Assembly: GCF_030247185.1 (NCBI RefSeq)
Contig: NC_080572.1
Location: 42,562,896-42,626,895 of the forward strand
Direction: 5' to 3'
Source: Malaya genurostris
Lineage: Eukaryota > Arthropoda > Insecta > Diptera > Culicidae
Length of the DNA stretch: 64,000 nucleotides
Shown here: piece after piece, positions 38,001-45,293 of the stretch
How positions within the stretch are numbered: the first letter of the stretch is position 1
Layout: every line of letters starts with the position of its first letter
Translations under genes and position numbers: made by a program
Notes under the pieces: generated by a model
The model's input: the letters and a program-made list of their open reading frames with translations, nothing else
The model's database searches: none
What the model was told of the DNA's origin: nothing

Positions 38001-41000
38001 TCAACAACGGTTACGGCACGTGGTTCGAAGGGATCTCATCAAGCTCAAACCAATCAGCACCACAGCCAGACACAGTACAATTATGGTAAGAAAGCCGCCG
38101 CCAGTCAGATTCACACACCGGCATCCCGGCGGAGAAAGACGGACAAAGTTGGTCGCGGACTTCGGCACTTTTCCATGAAGGTATGCGAGAAGGTGAAGGA
38201 GAAGGGAACAACCACGTACAACGAAGTGGCGGACGAGCTGGTCGCCGAGGAAACACAGAGCCACCCGGGGGTGGATCCAGCTTCATACGATCAGAAAAAC
38301 ATTCGCAGGCGGGTGTACGACGCATTGAACGTCCTGATGGCGATGAACATCATTTCCAAGGAGAAGAAAGAAATTCGCTGGCACGGCTTACCCACCAGCA
38401 GCGTTCAAGAGTGCGACGATCTTGAGAAGGAGAACGAGCAAACCCGCAAACGAATCGAGCTGAAGCAGCAACAACTGAAGGAGCTGATCTTGCAGCATGT
38501 AGCGTTCAAATCGCTTGTCGCACGGAATCAGGAAAACGAGGACCGGGGCCTCGTACCGAACCCCAACTCCGCCATTCAGTTGCCATTCATTATTGTAAAT
38601 ACGGAGAAGAAGACTCACATCAACTGTAGTATTTCGAACGACAAGTAAGTTGAACGTTGAAGTGAGAACGAACGCACCGAAAGGCGTTTCTCAACGGGTT
38701 GTATTATTTTTGCTTCACAGGTCGGAGTTTTCGTTCAAATTCGACAACGCCTTTGAAATTCACGACGATCTGGAAGTGCTGAAGCGAATGGGAGTATTGC
38801 TAGGTGAGTTTTCGATTTCGAGAATTGTGTTGCTTTTGCGGGAAATAACGTTTTTACGTCGTTCCATTCAACAGGTTTGGACAAGGGAGAATGTACCGTT
38901 GAAGATATTTCGAAAATTAAATCCATGGTTCCGAAATCACTGGAGAGATACATTGAATGTAAGTATGGGAATGTTTTATTAATTTTTTAACACCTAAGAT
39001 GATCAGTAAGTAAATCCCGGTAAACACAATTTTTGCTACTAGATGGGCTACTAGTAACCTCCTGTATTATGGAAAAAGTTCTTTAGTATTTTTAAAGTAG
39101 TCCGAAGGAGTCGATTCGGTGGATGGGAAAGTAATTGCAGTTCTAAATTTCCTGATTTTTGGCACTGTATGCGATTCTTTTGTTTTGTTTATCCTTCAAA
39201 AACGATTTTTTTATTCACTCGAGGTCTTTTCACAGGGATTCCGATTTCTCAGTAATACTCACAGTTGATAGGGTTACGGTTCCTGTAGTCATCTCATATA
39301 CGACCACCATTAGTTAGAATGAGAACTGTTATCTCTAATGGATAGATTGATCGTAAGGGTAAGATAAAAATAGGTGCATTCTCTTCAAGTTTTCGCATCA
39401 CTACAACGGCAGTATTGCACAGTTTTCGAATTATTTTTTCTGCGATATTGCTTCTTAAGGCCAAAACAAAGATATTGTGTCCAATTTTGTCACAATTCGT
39501 TGCTTGAAAGTCAAAAAATTGGCAAAATAATACGACGACCCTACTACTGAAAAGACTATTGATGCAATAGACCATCTCTGGAAATCGAAACTATGACCTT
39601 TCCAACTCTTTGAGCTTCGTTTTGAAACACTGTGGTAGAAAAAGTGGACTGTTGTATACAGAATAACGTTGACAGATTTCAAAACAATAAAAAAAAACTA
39701 TGTGTAACAGTTACGCCAAAGTACAATGTTTAGTACCATGTAGCGAACGCTCATTTGATACTTATATATCCGGTAGATGTTTAACAATAAATCTTACATG
39801 GTTTACTCTAAACGATTTTGAGCCAATGTATTAGGTAGGGGAGACCGATGCTAAGCCGGACGCTAGGGTTTTACCCGGGCTATTTATACCGTTGTATAGC
39901 TTCAACCTTCAGCCAGAATTCCCAACGTGTGGTGTGGAAAATATGCATTAGTTTCCGTAAAAATCACGAACCTGAAAACCAAAATTAAGACACTACCGAG
40001 CTAAACCGGACACTTCTTGGAAATTAAAAAAAAAGTTGAGTAATTTTAACTTTCAACTAAAATTCACAAATTCAGTTATTGTTCCAAGCTTCCTTGAAGT
40101 TTCCAGCCCAAAATCAAATATTTAGGAACCGCTGGACTAAACCGGAGACTCCCTATGGGGCTAAACCGGACCATAAAATTTCACACAAAAATGAAAAACG
40201 AATACAGTAGTGTGCCAAATCTTAAGATAGTTCAATGAGCGCAAAAGAAATGAAATCATATTTGAATGGATTATCTGTTGGTTTCAACCTTGCGTGAAAT
40301 ATAATCCTACTTGTTGGTATTGTCTCGAAACTTCACACCCTGTAGTACCAAATAATTTATGTTGAAACTGACTTTAGAGTCTGTATTAAAAACAATTTGA
40401 TTGTTTCGCTACATATAATGAACGTTTTGATTATCTTTATAGTGAATCTAGTTTGAATAAGTAATAAAAAGTAGAATTGAAATAAAGATATCAATATTTA
40501 GGTATGTTTCAAGAATCCGTGAAGAATTTCAAGTCGAAAATCATGTGGCCGAACACGAACACAATTGACGTAAAACTAAATTGACACAGCGTCATCTAGT
40601 TAACTGACGTCTGTCTGTCACATGAAAGTACGTTTACAAAGTCAATCCCCCAGTAAATCCGAACATCGGACGCATCGTGCGCGAAAGCTTTTGATTGTGT
40701 TTCGAGCTTGCATAGTGTATCGGTATTTCATAAGGTCACATAAACCAATGTGAGTGTCTCTTTGTTTACTTTCTCTTTTGTTAATATCTCCTTATTTTTC
40801 ACGTGTACTTACAAAATATTCGTATAGAATGAAAGACAATGTTCCCATGCTTCTAACAGTACGGAATATGTAACGAACAGTTGTATAATAACGCAGATAT
40901 AGTCAAAAGAGAAAGTAAACAAAGAGAATCTGTCTATTGTTTTTATGCCCTTTTGAAATGTTGGCGTCGAAATAATTGCTGCTTTTTTAAGATACGCTGA

Positions 41001-42473
41001 GGAAAATATTTTGAGATCTCCTAAATCGAAATTTTTTTTTGAAGCCAAATATCATAAATGCACGAAACGTCCAGATCTGGCTCTAAAACAAGTCCCAGAG
41101 AGTTTCGGTATAACACCAGACCTTGTCGTTTCATGCATTTTTAAGATGAAACAAGAAAATCGGTAACTTCGGAAATACGCGTAAAGGTATCGCTTTTGTA
41201 CAATCATTCATTTTTTTCTGGGGTTGAAAGTTTTATAAAATGTGAATTTTGACAACTTAGAATCGTTAAGTATCCTTCCGAAAACCAGAACGATTCTTTA
41301 CTTTTCTTGTATAGAAAAATTATGCAATTACTGTGAAAACGGACTTTTCCGTTGATTCTCTCATTGTCGCAAAACTACTGTTCAATTTCATCCGGATCCG
41401 ACTTCCGGTTTCATAATGACAGGGTGATGGATGTCAAAACTTTTAAACTGTCATATGGTACATCACGTGTACGCATCGGTATGTGTGGTACGGAGAAGGA
41501 AACCACAACACCGCCTCTACTAACGAAGCACACGGCGTGCGTTACACATAGTAAAGAAAATGAAAGCTAACACTGAAGCTCGGGCTTGAAAACACAACCG
41601 AGTCCATTGACATTGAGCACGAATTTTCAACCGTGTTGAAGACACCATAACCTATGGAACTAGTGGTACTAGTCGTAGAACTTAGACATAAATACAAGGT
41701 CTTATAGTACAATAGATTGCTATTGATTGTTTTTTGGGCCCAACTTCCGGTTCCGAAACTAGACAGTGAAGTGTGTTTAAAATTCCAAACCGTCAATTAG
41801 AGCGATGATATATAAAACGGGAAAATTATTCTTAATTTGACATGACTGTTTACAATTTCAAAAGGTTATGGTAGTTTATACCCAAATAAACTTTCGAGTT
41901 TTTTTCGAGTTTGCAATAAATTTTTTTGGCAGAATCCTCTAGTGATATTTAAAGGTATCATTACACTATTAGGTGTATACAAAACAATTTTTTATGCTGT
42001 CTTCCTACGTTATCCTCTACACAATTCCTTTCCGTGTTCCTCTCAACTTTCCTTCCCATTGCAAGATACAAATGTCCCAATTACCAGAAGAACGTGCCAA
42101 TTTATCATATCTTTGTTTGAAAACATTTATATTTCGGTATAACAAAAACTCGAAAACTTATTGTTTGATTGCTCCAAAACTACTCTCATACACGGTTATT
42201 TGTATAAGTATAAGAATTTCCTTACTACTTATTTTATGTATAAGAATTTCCTTACTTCTTATTTTTTCTGATATACTTCGAATCCATTTCTCAGTATTCG
42301 GGCTTGGCATCGAAAACGACACGGAGGACTGGGAGATGACTTCCGCATATACCGGTCACGATTACGACGATAGTGTGCAGGATGCATCCGATCTGATGTC
42401 CAGCGGCTATCAGGATAACAACAGCGAACTCAACGAAGATAGCTTGATATCCGAGGATGGACAGGATGGTTAG
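8098..42473 (+). CDS. Dp: Transcription factor Dp (E2F dimerisation partner, TFDP family)
   Basis: Eight coding exons: 8098-8146, 18170-18297, 37514-37580, 37653-37729, 37794-38644, 38721-38803, 38875-38958, 42295-42473. All junctions have GT/AG ends, and the phases join into one frame of 505 residues. After an N-terminal low-complexity region (Ala/Ser/Pro/Thr) and a basic RRRKTDK stretch near residue 220, residues about 229-307 form the winged-helix DNA-binding domain, with GLRHFSMKVCEKV, YNEVADELVAE, and RRRVYDALNVLMAMNIISK. A leucine/glutamate-rich coiled coil (about 315-345) and a dimerisation region with LPFIIVNT, CSISNDK, and FEIHDD follow. The C-terminus is acidic. Dp pairs with E2F in the nucleus to control S-phase genes and also belongs to dREAM/MuvB-type complexes. 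Introns 1 and 2 are about 10 and 19 kb and full of mobile DNA. The Drosophila protein is a little shorter. Confidence 0.95.
8147..9446. other. Dp intron 1, proximal part
   Basis: Intron sequence following a consensus GTAAGT donor. I see no gene and no bounded repeat before the retroposon at 9471. Intron-1 regulatory elements are possible but not identifiable by eye. Confidence 0.4.
9471..10759 (+). mobile_element. Full-length retroposon with (GCTAAT)n tail and 24-bp target duplication
   Basis: The unit is flanked by a perfect 24-bp direct repeat (9447-9470 and 10760-10783, beginning GTGAGTTAAGTTATG). It starts GGGGCTGGGGTCCACTAGG and ends with four GCTAAT-type repeats and a short A run. These are marks of target-primed reverse transcription. 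No reverse transcriptase frame is present, so it is nonautonomous (a large SINE or short LINE derivative). It contains palindromic GCCGGC motifs near 9938, 10305 and 10410, and an embedded MITE-like TTAATCCACCTAGCAGTG end near 10192. A second copy is at 36232-37172. Confidence 0.8.
10998..11103 (+). repeat. SINE (tRNA-derived) 3' fragment
   Basis: The segment matches the SINE copies at 11717-11915 and 16006-16203 from the B-box region (TGTTCGAGGTCCGACCTGG) to CGGCTGCGAAGTCC. It has a short internal deletion and lacks the tRNA-like 5' half. Confidence 0.55.
11104..11716. other. Dp intron 1, no gene seen
   Basis: AT-rich intron DNA. A 71-codon minus-strand frame here has no recognisable motif. 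Confidence 0.4.
11717..11915 (-). repeat. tRNA-derived SINE, full-length copy
   Basis: Read on the minus strand, the head is tRNA-like: an A-box region near GGCGGTTCAATGCATAGG, an anticodon loop CTTACAA giving UAC (valine-type), and a B box GTTCGAATCCC. The unrelated body (CACCAGCCATGCAATG, CGGCTGCGAAGTCTG) and 3' end (TACCAAAG) are shared with the copies at 10998, 16006 and 54290. The tRNA head cannot fold as a normal gene, because the acceptor stem is not conserved. Confidence 0.75.
11916..12404. other. Dp intron 1, no gene seen
   Basis: AT-rich spacer with a short run of TTGCA-type repeats near 12225-12240. Nothing coding is recognised. Confidence 0.4.
12405..14080 (+). pseudogene. RTE-type non-LTR retrotransposon relic (endonuclease and RT parts)
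   Basis: Translations in shifting frames give an endonuclease/exonuclease/phosphatase-like domain. The segments are RVIGWQPINARMWKLKIKGR (about 12490-12550), VKIVIGDINAQV (about 12666-12700) and NQIDHVLIDGK (about 12880-12915), ending in SANIDSDHYLVAV. Further on, LIDFKSTYDTIDRDQLWKI (about 13668-13720) is the start of the reverse transcriptase palm. This then jumps directly to DEFVYLGSLVTADND (about 13830-13875), typical of sequence after the RT. The central RT, including the catalytic YADD region, is therefore deleted, and there are several frameshifts. This is a dead, GC-richer copy lying in Dp intron 1. Confidence 0.8.
14615..14760 (+). pseudogene. Mariner transposase relic
   Basis: The translation includes HNNVPSHNSIGVRNTLGSLL, a stop, then HVPYSPDLAPSDN. 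This matches the last-catalytic-aspartate region of mariner transposases (usually DNAP or DNAR, then YSPDLAPSDYH). Only about 45 codons can be recognised, and the frame is broken by a stop. Confidence 0.6.
14828..15747 (-). mobile_element. Internally deleted mariner element
   Basis: A 920-bp element bounded by TA with inverted ends (ACACATGGATCAATAAGT at 14828 and its complement ending at 15747). A minus-strand frame from 15568 to 15092 encodes the N-terminal helix-turn-helix region of a mariner transposase (FLMGKNTVQAKQWI, SKATIFRWFAEF, SGRP). It reaches WVPRLLSMEQ, then jumps to NAPCHKSMKTMAKLNE and PYSPD. The middle third, with the first catalytic aspartate, is missing. A stop replaces Leu just before APSDYWLF, after which a frame continues to about 14900. 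It is nonautonomous. Confidence 0.85.
16006..16203 (-). repeat. tRNA-derived SINE with duplicated 5' end
   Basis: Same family as 11717-11915, with a B box (GTTCGAGCCCC on the minus strand), an anticodon-loop segment and the SINE body. The tRNA-like 5' terminus is duplicated in tandem: GCATTGAACCGACAACCCGG at about 16146, then a second copy at about 16180. Confidence 0.7.
16555..17500. repeat. Dispersed repeat family A copy (Dp intron 1)
   Basis: Contains the hallmarks of a family seen many times in this window: a TTTCTATAGAAAGGT-type end, a segment like CCAATCGACTCAGCTGGAC, CTCGGAGATTGTTAAACC, and TTCCGGAACCGAAAGTCTGA-like motifs near 17320. No coding frame is supported. The exact ends are uncertain, and it may be two overlapping copies. 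Confidence 0.5.
17562..17719. mobile_element. Short MITE, family B
   Basis: A 158-bp foldback: TTCGTCTTCGACTCATCAGT at the left and its near complement ACTGACAAGTCGAAGACGAA at the right, with inner AGCAGTTC and GAACTGCT arms. It is noncoding and related to 2897-3069. Confidence 0.65.
18170..18297 (+). CDS. Dp: Dp coding exon 2 with an internal in-frame alternative donor
   Basis: Preceded by a pyrimidine-rich TTTCTAG acceptor. The exon continues the Gly codon split by intron 1 and encodes GQQQILQVRQTATTTGRP... to AIIAGQ, ending in phase 0 at a GTCAGT donor. A stronger consensus donor (CTACAG|GTAAGG) sits inside the exon after 18189, also in phase 0. Its use would give a 20-nt microexon and an in-frame isoform lacking 36 residues. 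Confidence 0.85.
18446..18672 (-). mobile_element. 5'-truncated LINE 3' tail
   Basis: Flanked by an 11-bp duplication AGCTTGATTTA (18435-18445 and 18673-18683). On the minus strand it ends in TATTATATTATTGAATAAAA plus an A run, as expected for a target-primed insertion. The same tail is at 29162-29296, and related sequence occurs at 22040-22140 and 22590-22700. Only 3' UTR-like sequence remains. Confidence 0.7.
18746..19862 (-). pseudogene. Degenerate near-full-length mariner transposon
   Basis: The ends read AACATGGGCAAAAAAGTCCC at the left and the near complement GGGACTTTTCAGCCCATGTG at the right. On the minus strand, transposase pieces appear in order: a short N-terminus from about 19757, then GVIVIDYLEKGNNINSEYYI (about 19245-19180), then FHQDNVPCHKSIKTMANL and SPDLAPSNYWLFADL (about 19115-18970). 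The last catalytic Asp position reads Asn (APSN). Frameshifts and stops break the gene, so it cannot encode an active enzyme. It is a different, more complete copy than the one at 14828. Confidence 0.8.
19863..21601. other. Dp intron 2 with dispersed repeat D
   Basis: No gene is supported. Segments at about 20150-20280 and 21195-21340 resemble 25740-25890 and 25930-26050 in the same order, so both loci derive from one dispersed element. In the second locus the roughly 0.9 kb between these blocks is missing. Neither locus shows a recognisable protein. Confidence 0.5.
21602..22690. repeat. Tandem duplication of a 0.55-kb composite repeat unit
   Basis: The unit from CAGTGAATCTGTCCAATTT at 21602 is repeated from 22150 with only scattered differences. 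Each unit joins a TTAATCCACCTAACAGTG-type MITE end, a family A segment (GACACTCGGCCCTCCGGGAC-like) and the 3' tail of the LINE also found at 18446. The second copy extends further, through the GCTTTCAGCTGGCGATCGG part of the LINE. Confidence 0.75.
22790..23655. repeat. Dispersed repeat family A, long copy
   Basis: Shows the fullest order of family A blocks: TTCTCGGAAATTCCTTGGCC, TCCGGTTTCGGAATTAC, CTAGTTGGCAGACCTTGTTAG, GGTACGCATCGGTACGTGC, then TTTACCAGTTGAAAAGGTCATG, ending in AGGCATCATTACACCACTAG at about 23625. The same order occurs at 57880-58720 and partly at 41290-41970. No coding frame is seen. Confidence 0.6.
23656..24179. other. Dp intron 2, no gene seen
   Basis: AT-rich intron sequence containing a small TCTGCAGATTTG-type duplicated motif near 23745-23775. 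There is no bounded element. Confidence 0.4.
24180..24540 (+). pseudogene. Mariner transposase C-terminal relic
   Basis: Translation gives NNARPHTFVVTR (about 24290-24325), then in another frame LLHPPYYPNLAPSNYHFF (about 24334-24388) and a decayed C-terminus to about 24540. Both aspartates normally seen here (DNARPH and APSDYH) have become Asn, and there is a frameshift. It is an old relic of a subfamily different from the other two. Confidence 0.65.
24590..24800. repeat. Family A terminal fragment
   Basis: Carries the blocks GAAAATCGGTTCAGCCATC, GAGCTGAGTCGAATGGTATA and a terminal TAACGTTTCTATATGACAAAGG, followed by GGGGTGTAATGATGCC. Confidence 0.6.
25580..25670. repeat. Minisatellite of CGGGAAAA-type units
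   Basis: Imperfect tandem units such as CCGGGAAAAAGTCGGGAA repeat about five to six times. Confidence 0.7.
25740..26060. repeat. Dispersed repeat D, short copy
   Basis: Matches blocks of 20150-20280 and 21195-21340 (for example TTCAGTAAAAA, then TTGTTCTGTTTCGCCAGAATT), with the middle missing. An 81-codon frame (25838-26083) overlaps it but is unlikely to be a gene. Confidence 0.5.
26061..27214. other. Dp intron 2 with a decayed coding-like patch
   Basis: Mostly featureless AT-rich DNA. From about 26846 to 26971 a frame reads EELVHTNNISSKVTDEIKVE and onward to a stop. A neighbouring frame continues with DEVFKRRSKEYLNLKSFTKQ to about 27080. Together they look like a frameshifted, unrecognised protein fragment, perhaps from an old transposon. 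Confidence 0.3.
27215..27460. repeat. Family A terminal fragment
   Basis: Includes CCGGAAGTCGGATCCGGATG, a short CATA microsatellite at about 27330-27347, GAATGGTATATGACACTCAG and a TATCTATATGAGAAAGCC end. Confidence 0.6.
27461..28130. other. Dp intron 2, no gene seen
   Basis: AT-rich DNA with a short AAATAAAC tandem near 27635-27660. Nothing coding is recognised. Confidence 0.4.
28131..28400 (+). other. GC/CpG-richer island in Dp intron 2
   Basis: This stretch is richer in CpG than the surrounding intron, with GGAACCGGGCGGAG near 28310 and dense CG steps from 28210 to 28345. It could be an internal promoter, a noncoding first exon or an unrecognised repeat. No open frame supports a protein. 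Confidence 0.25.
28567..28853. mobile_element. MITE with TAGGGTCTAAC ends
   Basis: The left end TAGGGTCTAACACTTTTGAA and the right end, the complement of TAGGGTCTAACATTTTCAAA, bound 287 bp. It is noncoding. A third TTAGACCCTACC lies nearby at about 29517. Confidence 0.6.
29162..29296 (+). mobile_element. 5'-truncated LINE 3' tail
   Basis: Same tail as 18446-18672 (CTAGTTTTAAGTTAGTCG, CTTGGCATCTTAGAGC), ending in an A-rich run. It is flanked by CCAAAAATT at 29153-29161 and 29297-29305. Confidence 0.6.
29306..30003. other. Dp intron 2, no gene seen
   Basis: Contains a short GC-rich patch at 29680-29750 (GGGCCTCGCCCGACAGTTTC) and a doubled AATAGGAGGTC near 29543-29570. No gene or bounded element is supported. 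Confidence 0.35.
30004..31243. mobile_element. Foldback-type element with tandem-repeat arms
   Basis: Begins CACCGGTGGAATATA at 30004 and ends in the inverted form at 31243 (TATTAAACTCACCGGTG). The left arm (about 30028-30290) is an imperfect tandem array of 16-18-nt units of the type AAGGTCGAATGACAA. The right arm (about 30945-31232) is the same kind of array in reverse complement. The roughly 650-bp core (30300-30940) is unrelated and includes a GC-rich palindrome, TGCGGCTTTGCCGCA, near 30893. No transposase is seen. The architecture matches FB/Galileo-like foldback elements; the family is not recognised. Confidence 0.75.
31747..33126. mobile_element. TIR element with GGGAGACCGGG ends
   Basis: The left end GGGGAGACCGGGTTTAGTCC (31747) pairs with the right end GGCTTAACCCCGGTCTCCC (33126). 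It spans about 1.38 kb, including a nested MITE at 31827-32062. No long frame is present. A partial relative is at 39838-40180. The target duplication is not evident. Confidence 0.7.
31827..32062. mobile_element. Nested MITE made largely of a 30-bp satellite
   Basis: Flanked by TA, with ends CACTAAGGTATTTTTTATGC and the complement of CACTGAAGTCTTTTTTATGC. The interior is about seven tandem units of TTTATGCGAAGTTTCAGAG plus TTATGCGG (31850-32035). The TA flanks suggest mobilisation by a Tc1/mariner-type transposase. It sits near the left end of the 31747-33126 element, so it arrived later. Confidence 0.75.
33127..34079. other. Dp intron 2, no gene seen
   Basis: AT-rich DNA with a doubled TTCTTTTATTAATGA-type segment near 33318-33370. 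There is no gene signal. Confidence 0.4.
34080..34930. repeat. Family A copy interrupted by a MITE
   Basis: Three successive partial units contain TTCCGGAACCGGAAGTCGG and AAATCGGTTCAACCATC motifs. They are followed by GAGCTGAGTCGAATGGTATA, then the end CCTATATGAGAAAGGC at about 34916, after the inserted MITE at 34565-34912. Confidence 0.65.
34565..34912. mobile_element. MITE with CTGCCCATA ends and TA target duplication
   Basis: A 348-bp insertion between TA dinucleotides. The left end CTGCCCATATGG and right end TAGTATGGGCAG are inverted, and GGAAAATCG/CGAAAATCGATATGG blocks lie further in. Removing it restores the family A terminus. Confidence 0.7.
35232..35851. repeat. Probable solo LTR
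   Basis: A 620-bp block starting TGTTAACACCGCTGGCAACA and ending CTTAATTACA, that is TG...CA. It is flanked by CAATA and CAAAA, which would be a 5-bp target duplication with one change. Splice-like signals and a 161-codon minus-strand frame lie inside but have no recognised product. No second LTR or internal region is adjacent. Confidence 0.4.
35862..37300 (+). pseudogene. Tc1/mariner-like transposase relic split by a retroposon
   Basis: From about 35940 a decayed frame leads (after a frameshift near 36110) into LTKYKGFTLIDDETYVKHGF, then PDVSEIFKFVFADK at 36230. Beyond the insertion it resumes as FAKKAIIWQGLCS, stop, DLKTES (37195-37260). DDETYV with a later KKxxIWQ..C.S block is the pattern of the first catalytic region in a Tc1/mariner-superfamily transposase. 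The C-terminal catalytic part is absent. The 941-bp retroposon at 36232-37172 interrupts it with a target duplication. Confidence 0.65.
36232..37172 (-). mobile_element. Second copy of the (GCTAAT)n-tailed retroposon
   Basis: Minus-oriented and about 90% or more similar to 9534-10759. It starts ATGCCGTGTGGAATCCGG (5'-truncated by about 63 bp against the first copy) and ends in GCTAAT repeats plus A. The flanks carry a duplication of about 20-22 bp beginning AGTTCGTCTTTGCAG (36210 and 37173). It lacks about 264 bp present in copy 1 (about 10292-10556). No reverse transcriptase frame is present. Confidence 0.8.
37514..38958 (+). CDS. Dp: Dp exons 3-7 cluster (DNA-binding and dimerisation core)
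   Basis: Exons 37514-37580, 37653-37729, 37794-38644, 38721-38803 and 38875-38958 are separated by introns of 64-76 nt, all GT-AG. The 851-nt exon carries the entire winged helix and the start of the coiled coil. The next two exons encode EFSFKFDNAFEIHDDLEVLK and GECTVEDISKIKSMVPKSLE, conserved in TFDP proteins. Local base composition is clearly GC-richer than in the surrounding intron DNA. Confidence 0.93.
38959..39837. other. Dp intron 7, proximal part
   Basis: Follows a GTAAGT donor. I see no gene and no bounded repeat. Confidence 0.4.
39838..40180. repeat. Partial copy of the GGGAGACC TIR element
   Basis: Starts GGGGAGACCGATGCTAAGCC. It then matches the reverse complement of about 32935-33126 (CTATTTATACCGTTGTATAG, AGTTTCCGTAAAAA) and carries two further TAAACCGGA motifs (about 40137 and 40162). 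The opposite end is not found. Confidence 0.55.
40757..40927. mobile_element. 171-bp MITE with 24-bp perfect inverted ends
   Basis: The left arm TCTCTTTGTTTACTTTCTCT plus TTTG is repeated perfectly in inverted form at 40904-40927. The loop of about 120 bp is noncoding. Confidence 0.7.
41290..41970. repeat. Family A copy in Dp intron 7
   Basis: Shares CATCCGGATCCGACTTCCGG, GTGTACGCATCGGTATG and GGTTATGGTAGTTTATACCC with the long copies at 22790 and 57880. It ends AGGTATCATTACACTATTAG at about 41955. It contains a segment with no match (about 41490-41720). Confidence 0.55.
42295..42473 (+). CDS. Dp: Dp terminal coding exon
   Basis: Preceded by a CATTTCTCAG acceptor. It encodes the last 59 residues, from FGLGIENDTEDWEM through an acidic, Asp/Ser-rich tail to ...DGQDG and TAG at 42471. 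The acidic C-terminus is typical of TFDP proteins. Confidence 0.88.
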
Positions 42474-44450
42474 ATTACGCACAGCCCAATCAGAAACTGG
42501 GCATCGTTGTGGAAGGGTTTCGGTTGTTACATTTTTTCTCTTCAAATAGTTCTTCGAGTTGCGAAGTTCTCTAGCACACCAAACCCTCGTAGAAAGGGTT
42601 GAAAGTATGCATCTGCACTAGACATCTTTAACTGTATGTGTGTGAGAGAGAGAGCTCCGAAAAAAAGTGAATAGATTTCGTGTAGCATGCTATCAGCATG
42701 CCTCATTATGAACTGCAGGGGTCTGTTAAGAATAAAACTGAGAGTGCAGGGGTTAATGGTTAAGAAACGAAATAGCACAGCTGTGTAATGCTGTCCTTCG
42801 ATCTTTTGCGAGGTTTTTAACAATCTGCAGCAAACAAATGTTACTCTTAAGAACGTTTCATGTGTAGTACATACACATAAACATACAAATCGTTATTGTT
42901 AAAAAACGCAAGCAACTCGTAGCAAGTATGAGTGGAGTAAACTTGATGTTGTGCAAAAGTGGCACAGGTGTCCGTAGAATCAGGTGTAGGAATTCAATGG
43001 TTCCATTTTGACGAATGGAACAGTTGAGGGGAGTTACATGAAACAGTAAAATTCACTAGAAAAGGCCTGGACTGAGATAACAATGAAACAGCAACCTAGT
43101 TAATTAACAATGCACCGGAGAGTACAGAAATAACATTTTCACTTCACTTGATGCTTCGAATAGCCAAACTAATATCTGAAACCAATATGAAAACTAGAGA
43201 AAAAACAACCGGAATAGGTTCGCGTTTTGTTATATAAATACATGAACACTAGCGAAGCGAGGAATGAGTTTCTCAGCTTCAACAGAACATCCCATTTATA
43301 CAAGCAAACATCTCAGGCTTTTATTTCTGTCTATACGAAACCAATTAATCAATACATATATTTTGCATCATCGTTCAGTACGTAGCTACTAGCTATTATA
43401 TTACAGGCAAATAGTAAGTAGGATTTACATACCAAGTCGTGTCATATTTTCTAGCCGTGTGTCATTTTCTTTATTTTTCAATCCTGTTTCATTTTGCAAG
43501 TATAAAAAAGACATTTCCCCCAACCAAATCACATTATTATTATACGTTTCTTTAAGGATTCTGCGACGTTAGAACCATGTTGTCGTTAGCTATTCAGCCA
43601 GCCAGAACTCGTTCTCTCGGTTGTAGGTTATAGTTTGTACATATTTACTTTGCTTACCCTAAATCTCTCCCTGCCCTGATTTCCTATCCTACTTTAAACA
43701 GAGTTCATAAATCTGAACACAACTATTCTGTTGACACCACATACAAATCGATAAGGTTTGCAAAAAAATGCTCTGCGACGAGGAACCGAAAACGGTACAG
43801 TAGAATGTAGATCAAGAAAAGCTTGCAGTACTGGTACAACCCAACAAATCACAGAGACTCCATTGTGCTTCACACCATTTTGTCACCGTCATAAGCAGGT
43901 TGTTCAAACTTTTCGGTATAGTCAGCAATAATTTAATCCTATAATGCTATTAGCACCACAATTCTAGTGGATCAAACAATGAAACGAACCTAACGCATGA
44001 GATTGTACATATTTATTGGGCTTAACCGTAATGAAATCTAAAAATTCATAAATTGTATTATTAGGAAGCCACAAAGCTATGAGGAAAAGCCAATGCGCGG
44101 AAAGGAATGTTCCGAAGGGGAACTACTCAGACAAAAAGCTCCAATCAAAGCATTTGAATAAATATATAAGTACATTCGATAAATTAGTTGTTCAGGGAGG
44201 AATATCATCGAAATGCGTCAACTCATGTGGACGTCTTATTTTCACCTTCAACCCCGATTTTTGTTCTATAATTAAAGCAGTAGAAAGCTAAGCTAAATAT
44301 CGTTTTGTTCTTGTTTATAAGCTTATATTTTATGTTCTTTGAAGTCATTGCACGCGCAAAAGCGAAGGCGTGGTACTATTTTTAATCCATGCAATATTTT
44401 CACTCACTTTCAATAGCGTACATCTACGTCGCAAAAAATAAACGATCTTA
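42474..44450 (+). other. Probable long 3' UTR of Dp and downstream spacer
   Basis: Follows the Dp stop codon without any recognisable gene or repeat for almost 2 kb, which is unusual for this repeat-dense window. Candidate polyadenylation signals include AATAAA at about 42731, 44156 and 44437. A short GA run lies at 42642-42653. Confidence 0.45.
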
Positions 44451-44740
44451 TCAGATATATTGGTACTGTTTTATTGATATCTAATATTATTTTATTATAA
44501 GTACTATTATACTTTTTTCAAAAGGAGTAATGCTGGAAAGGTAACATTTATGATAAATTTTGACATTACAATAATGAAGTAGTTTATGAAGTTGTGTTTA
44601 ATCAATCCGAAAAGCTCCGGGAAGTTTACTGCATAGTACTGTCGTTCTACGCATAACTATCCCATATACTATAGGAAATCCAATAGAACATGGAACAATG
44701 CTGCAGAATATGGAACAAGGCAGAGTAAAACATTTGTATA

Positions 44741-45293
44741 ATCACCCCGATTCTGAAATCCGACGGATTTGTGATACGAACGAATCTTCACTTTCGTTCG
44801 AGTTCGAATTTTGCATTCTTTATTCCGTTCGACTTGTATATGATTCGATCGACTCTCGTTCGGGAACCCTCGAAATTTCTAACACTAACCATCAAAGCTG
44901 TCAACACTACTTATGTACGATTCAGACGATCCGGCTCCTTCCGTCACAGTCAACCTCCGTCACCGTCACCGTCAACATTAATCACATGCATTCTTTTGGA
45001 GCCATTCACACGTAACGTCACCGTCACGGAACGTCTTGACGGACGGAGCGTGTGAACGTTCCGGTAAAGAAAGTATTGAACTAATTTTGACGGAAGCTGA
45101 CGTTCCAGTGACGGTGACGGAAGAAGGTGGACCGTCTGAATCGTACATTACACGTCAATCGAATAATGATCGAAAATTTAACAACTCGACGAATGATATT
45201 CGAGTTCATACCCAACTCGAACGGAATGCAGAATGGAAATAGCAAATTCGATCGGAATATTTCGAATCGATCGACGTACAGAATAGGGGTGAT
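44741..45293. mobile_element. Long foldback MITE with TA target duplication
   Basis: 553 bp bounded by TA, with ends ATCACCCCGATTCTG and the complement of ATCACCCCTATTCTG. The pairing continues inward: TTCGTTCGAGTTCGAA against TTCGAATCGATCG-like blocks, ACGATTCAGACGATCC against its inverse near 45137-45152, and GTGACGGTGACGG against CCGTCACCGTCAC. Short frames here are by-products of the palindrome. Confidence 0.75.

Noticed and set aside
38001..38618. Several minus-strand and +2 frames of 76-104 codons
   Set aside because: Shadows of the large Dp exon, whose own frame is conserved.
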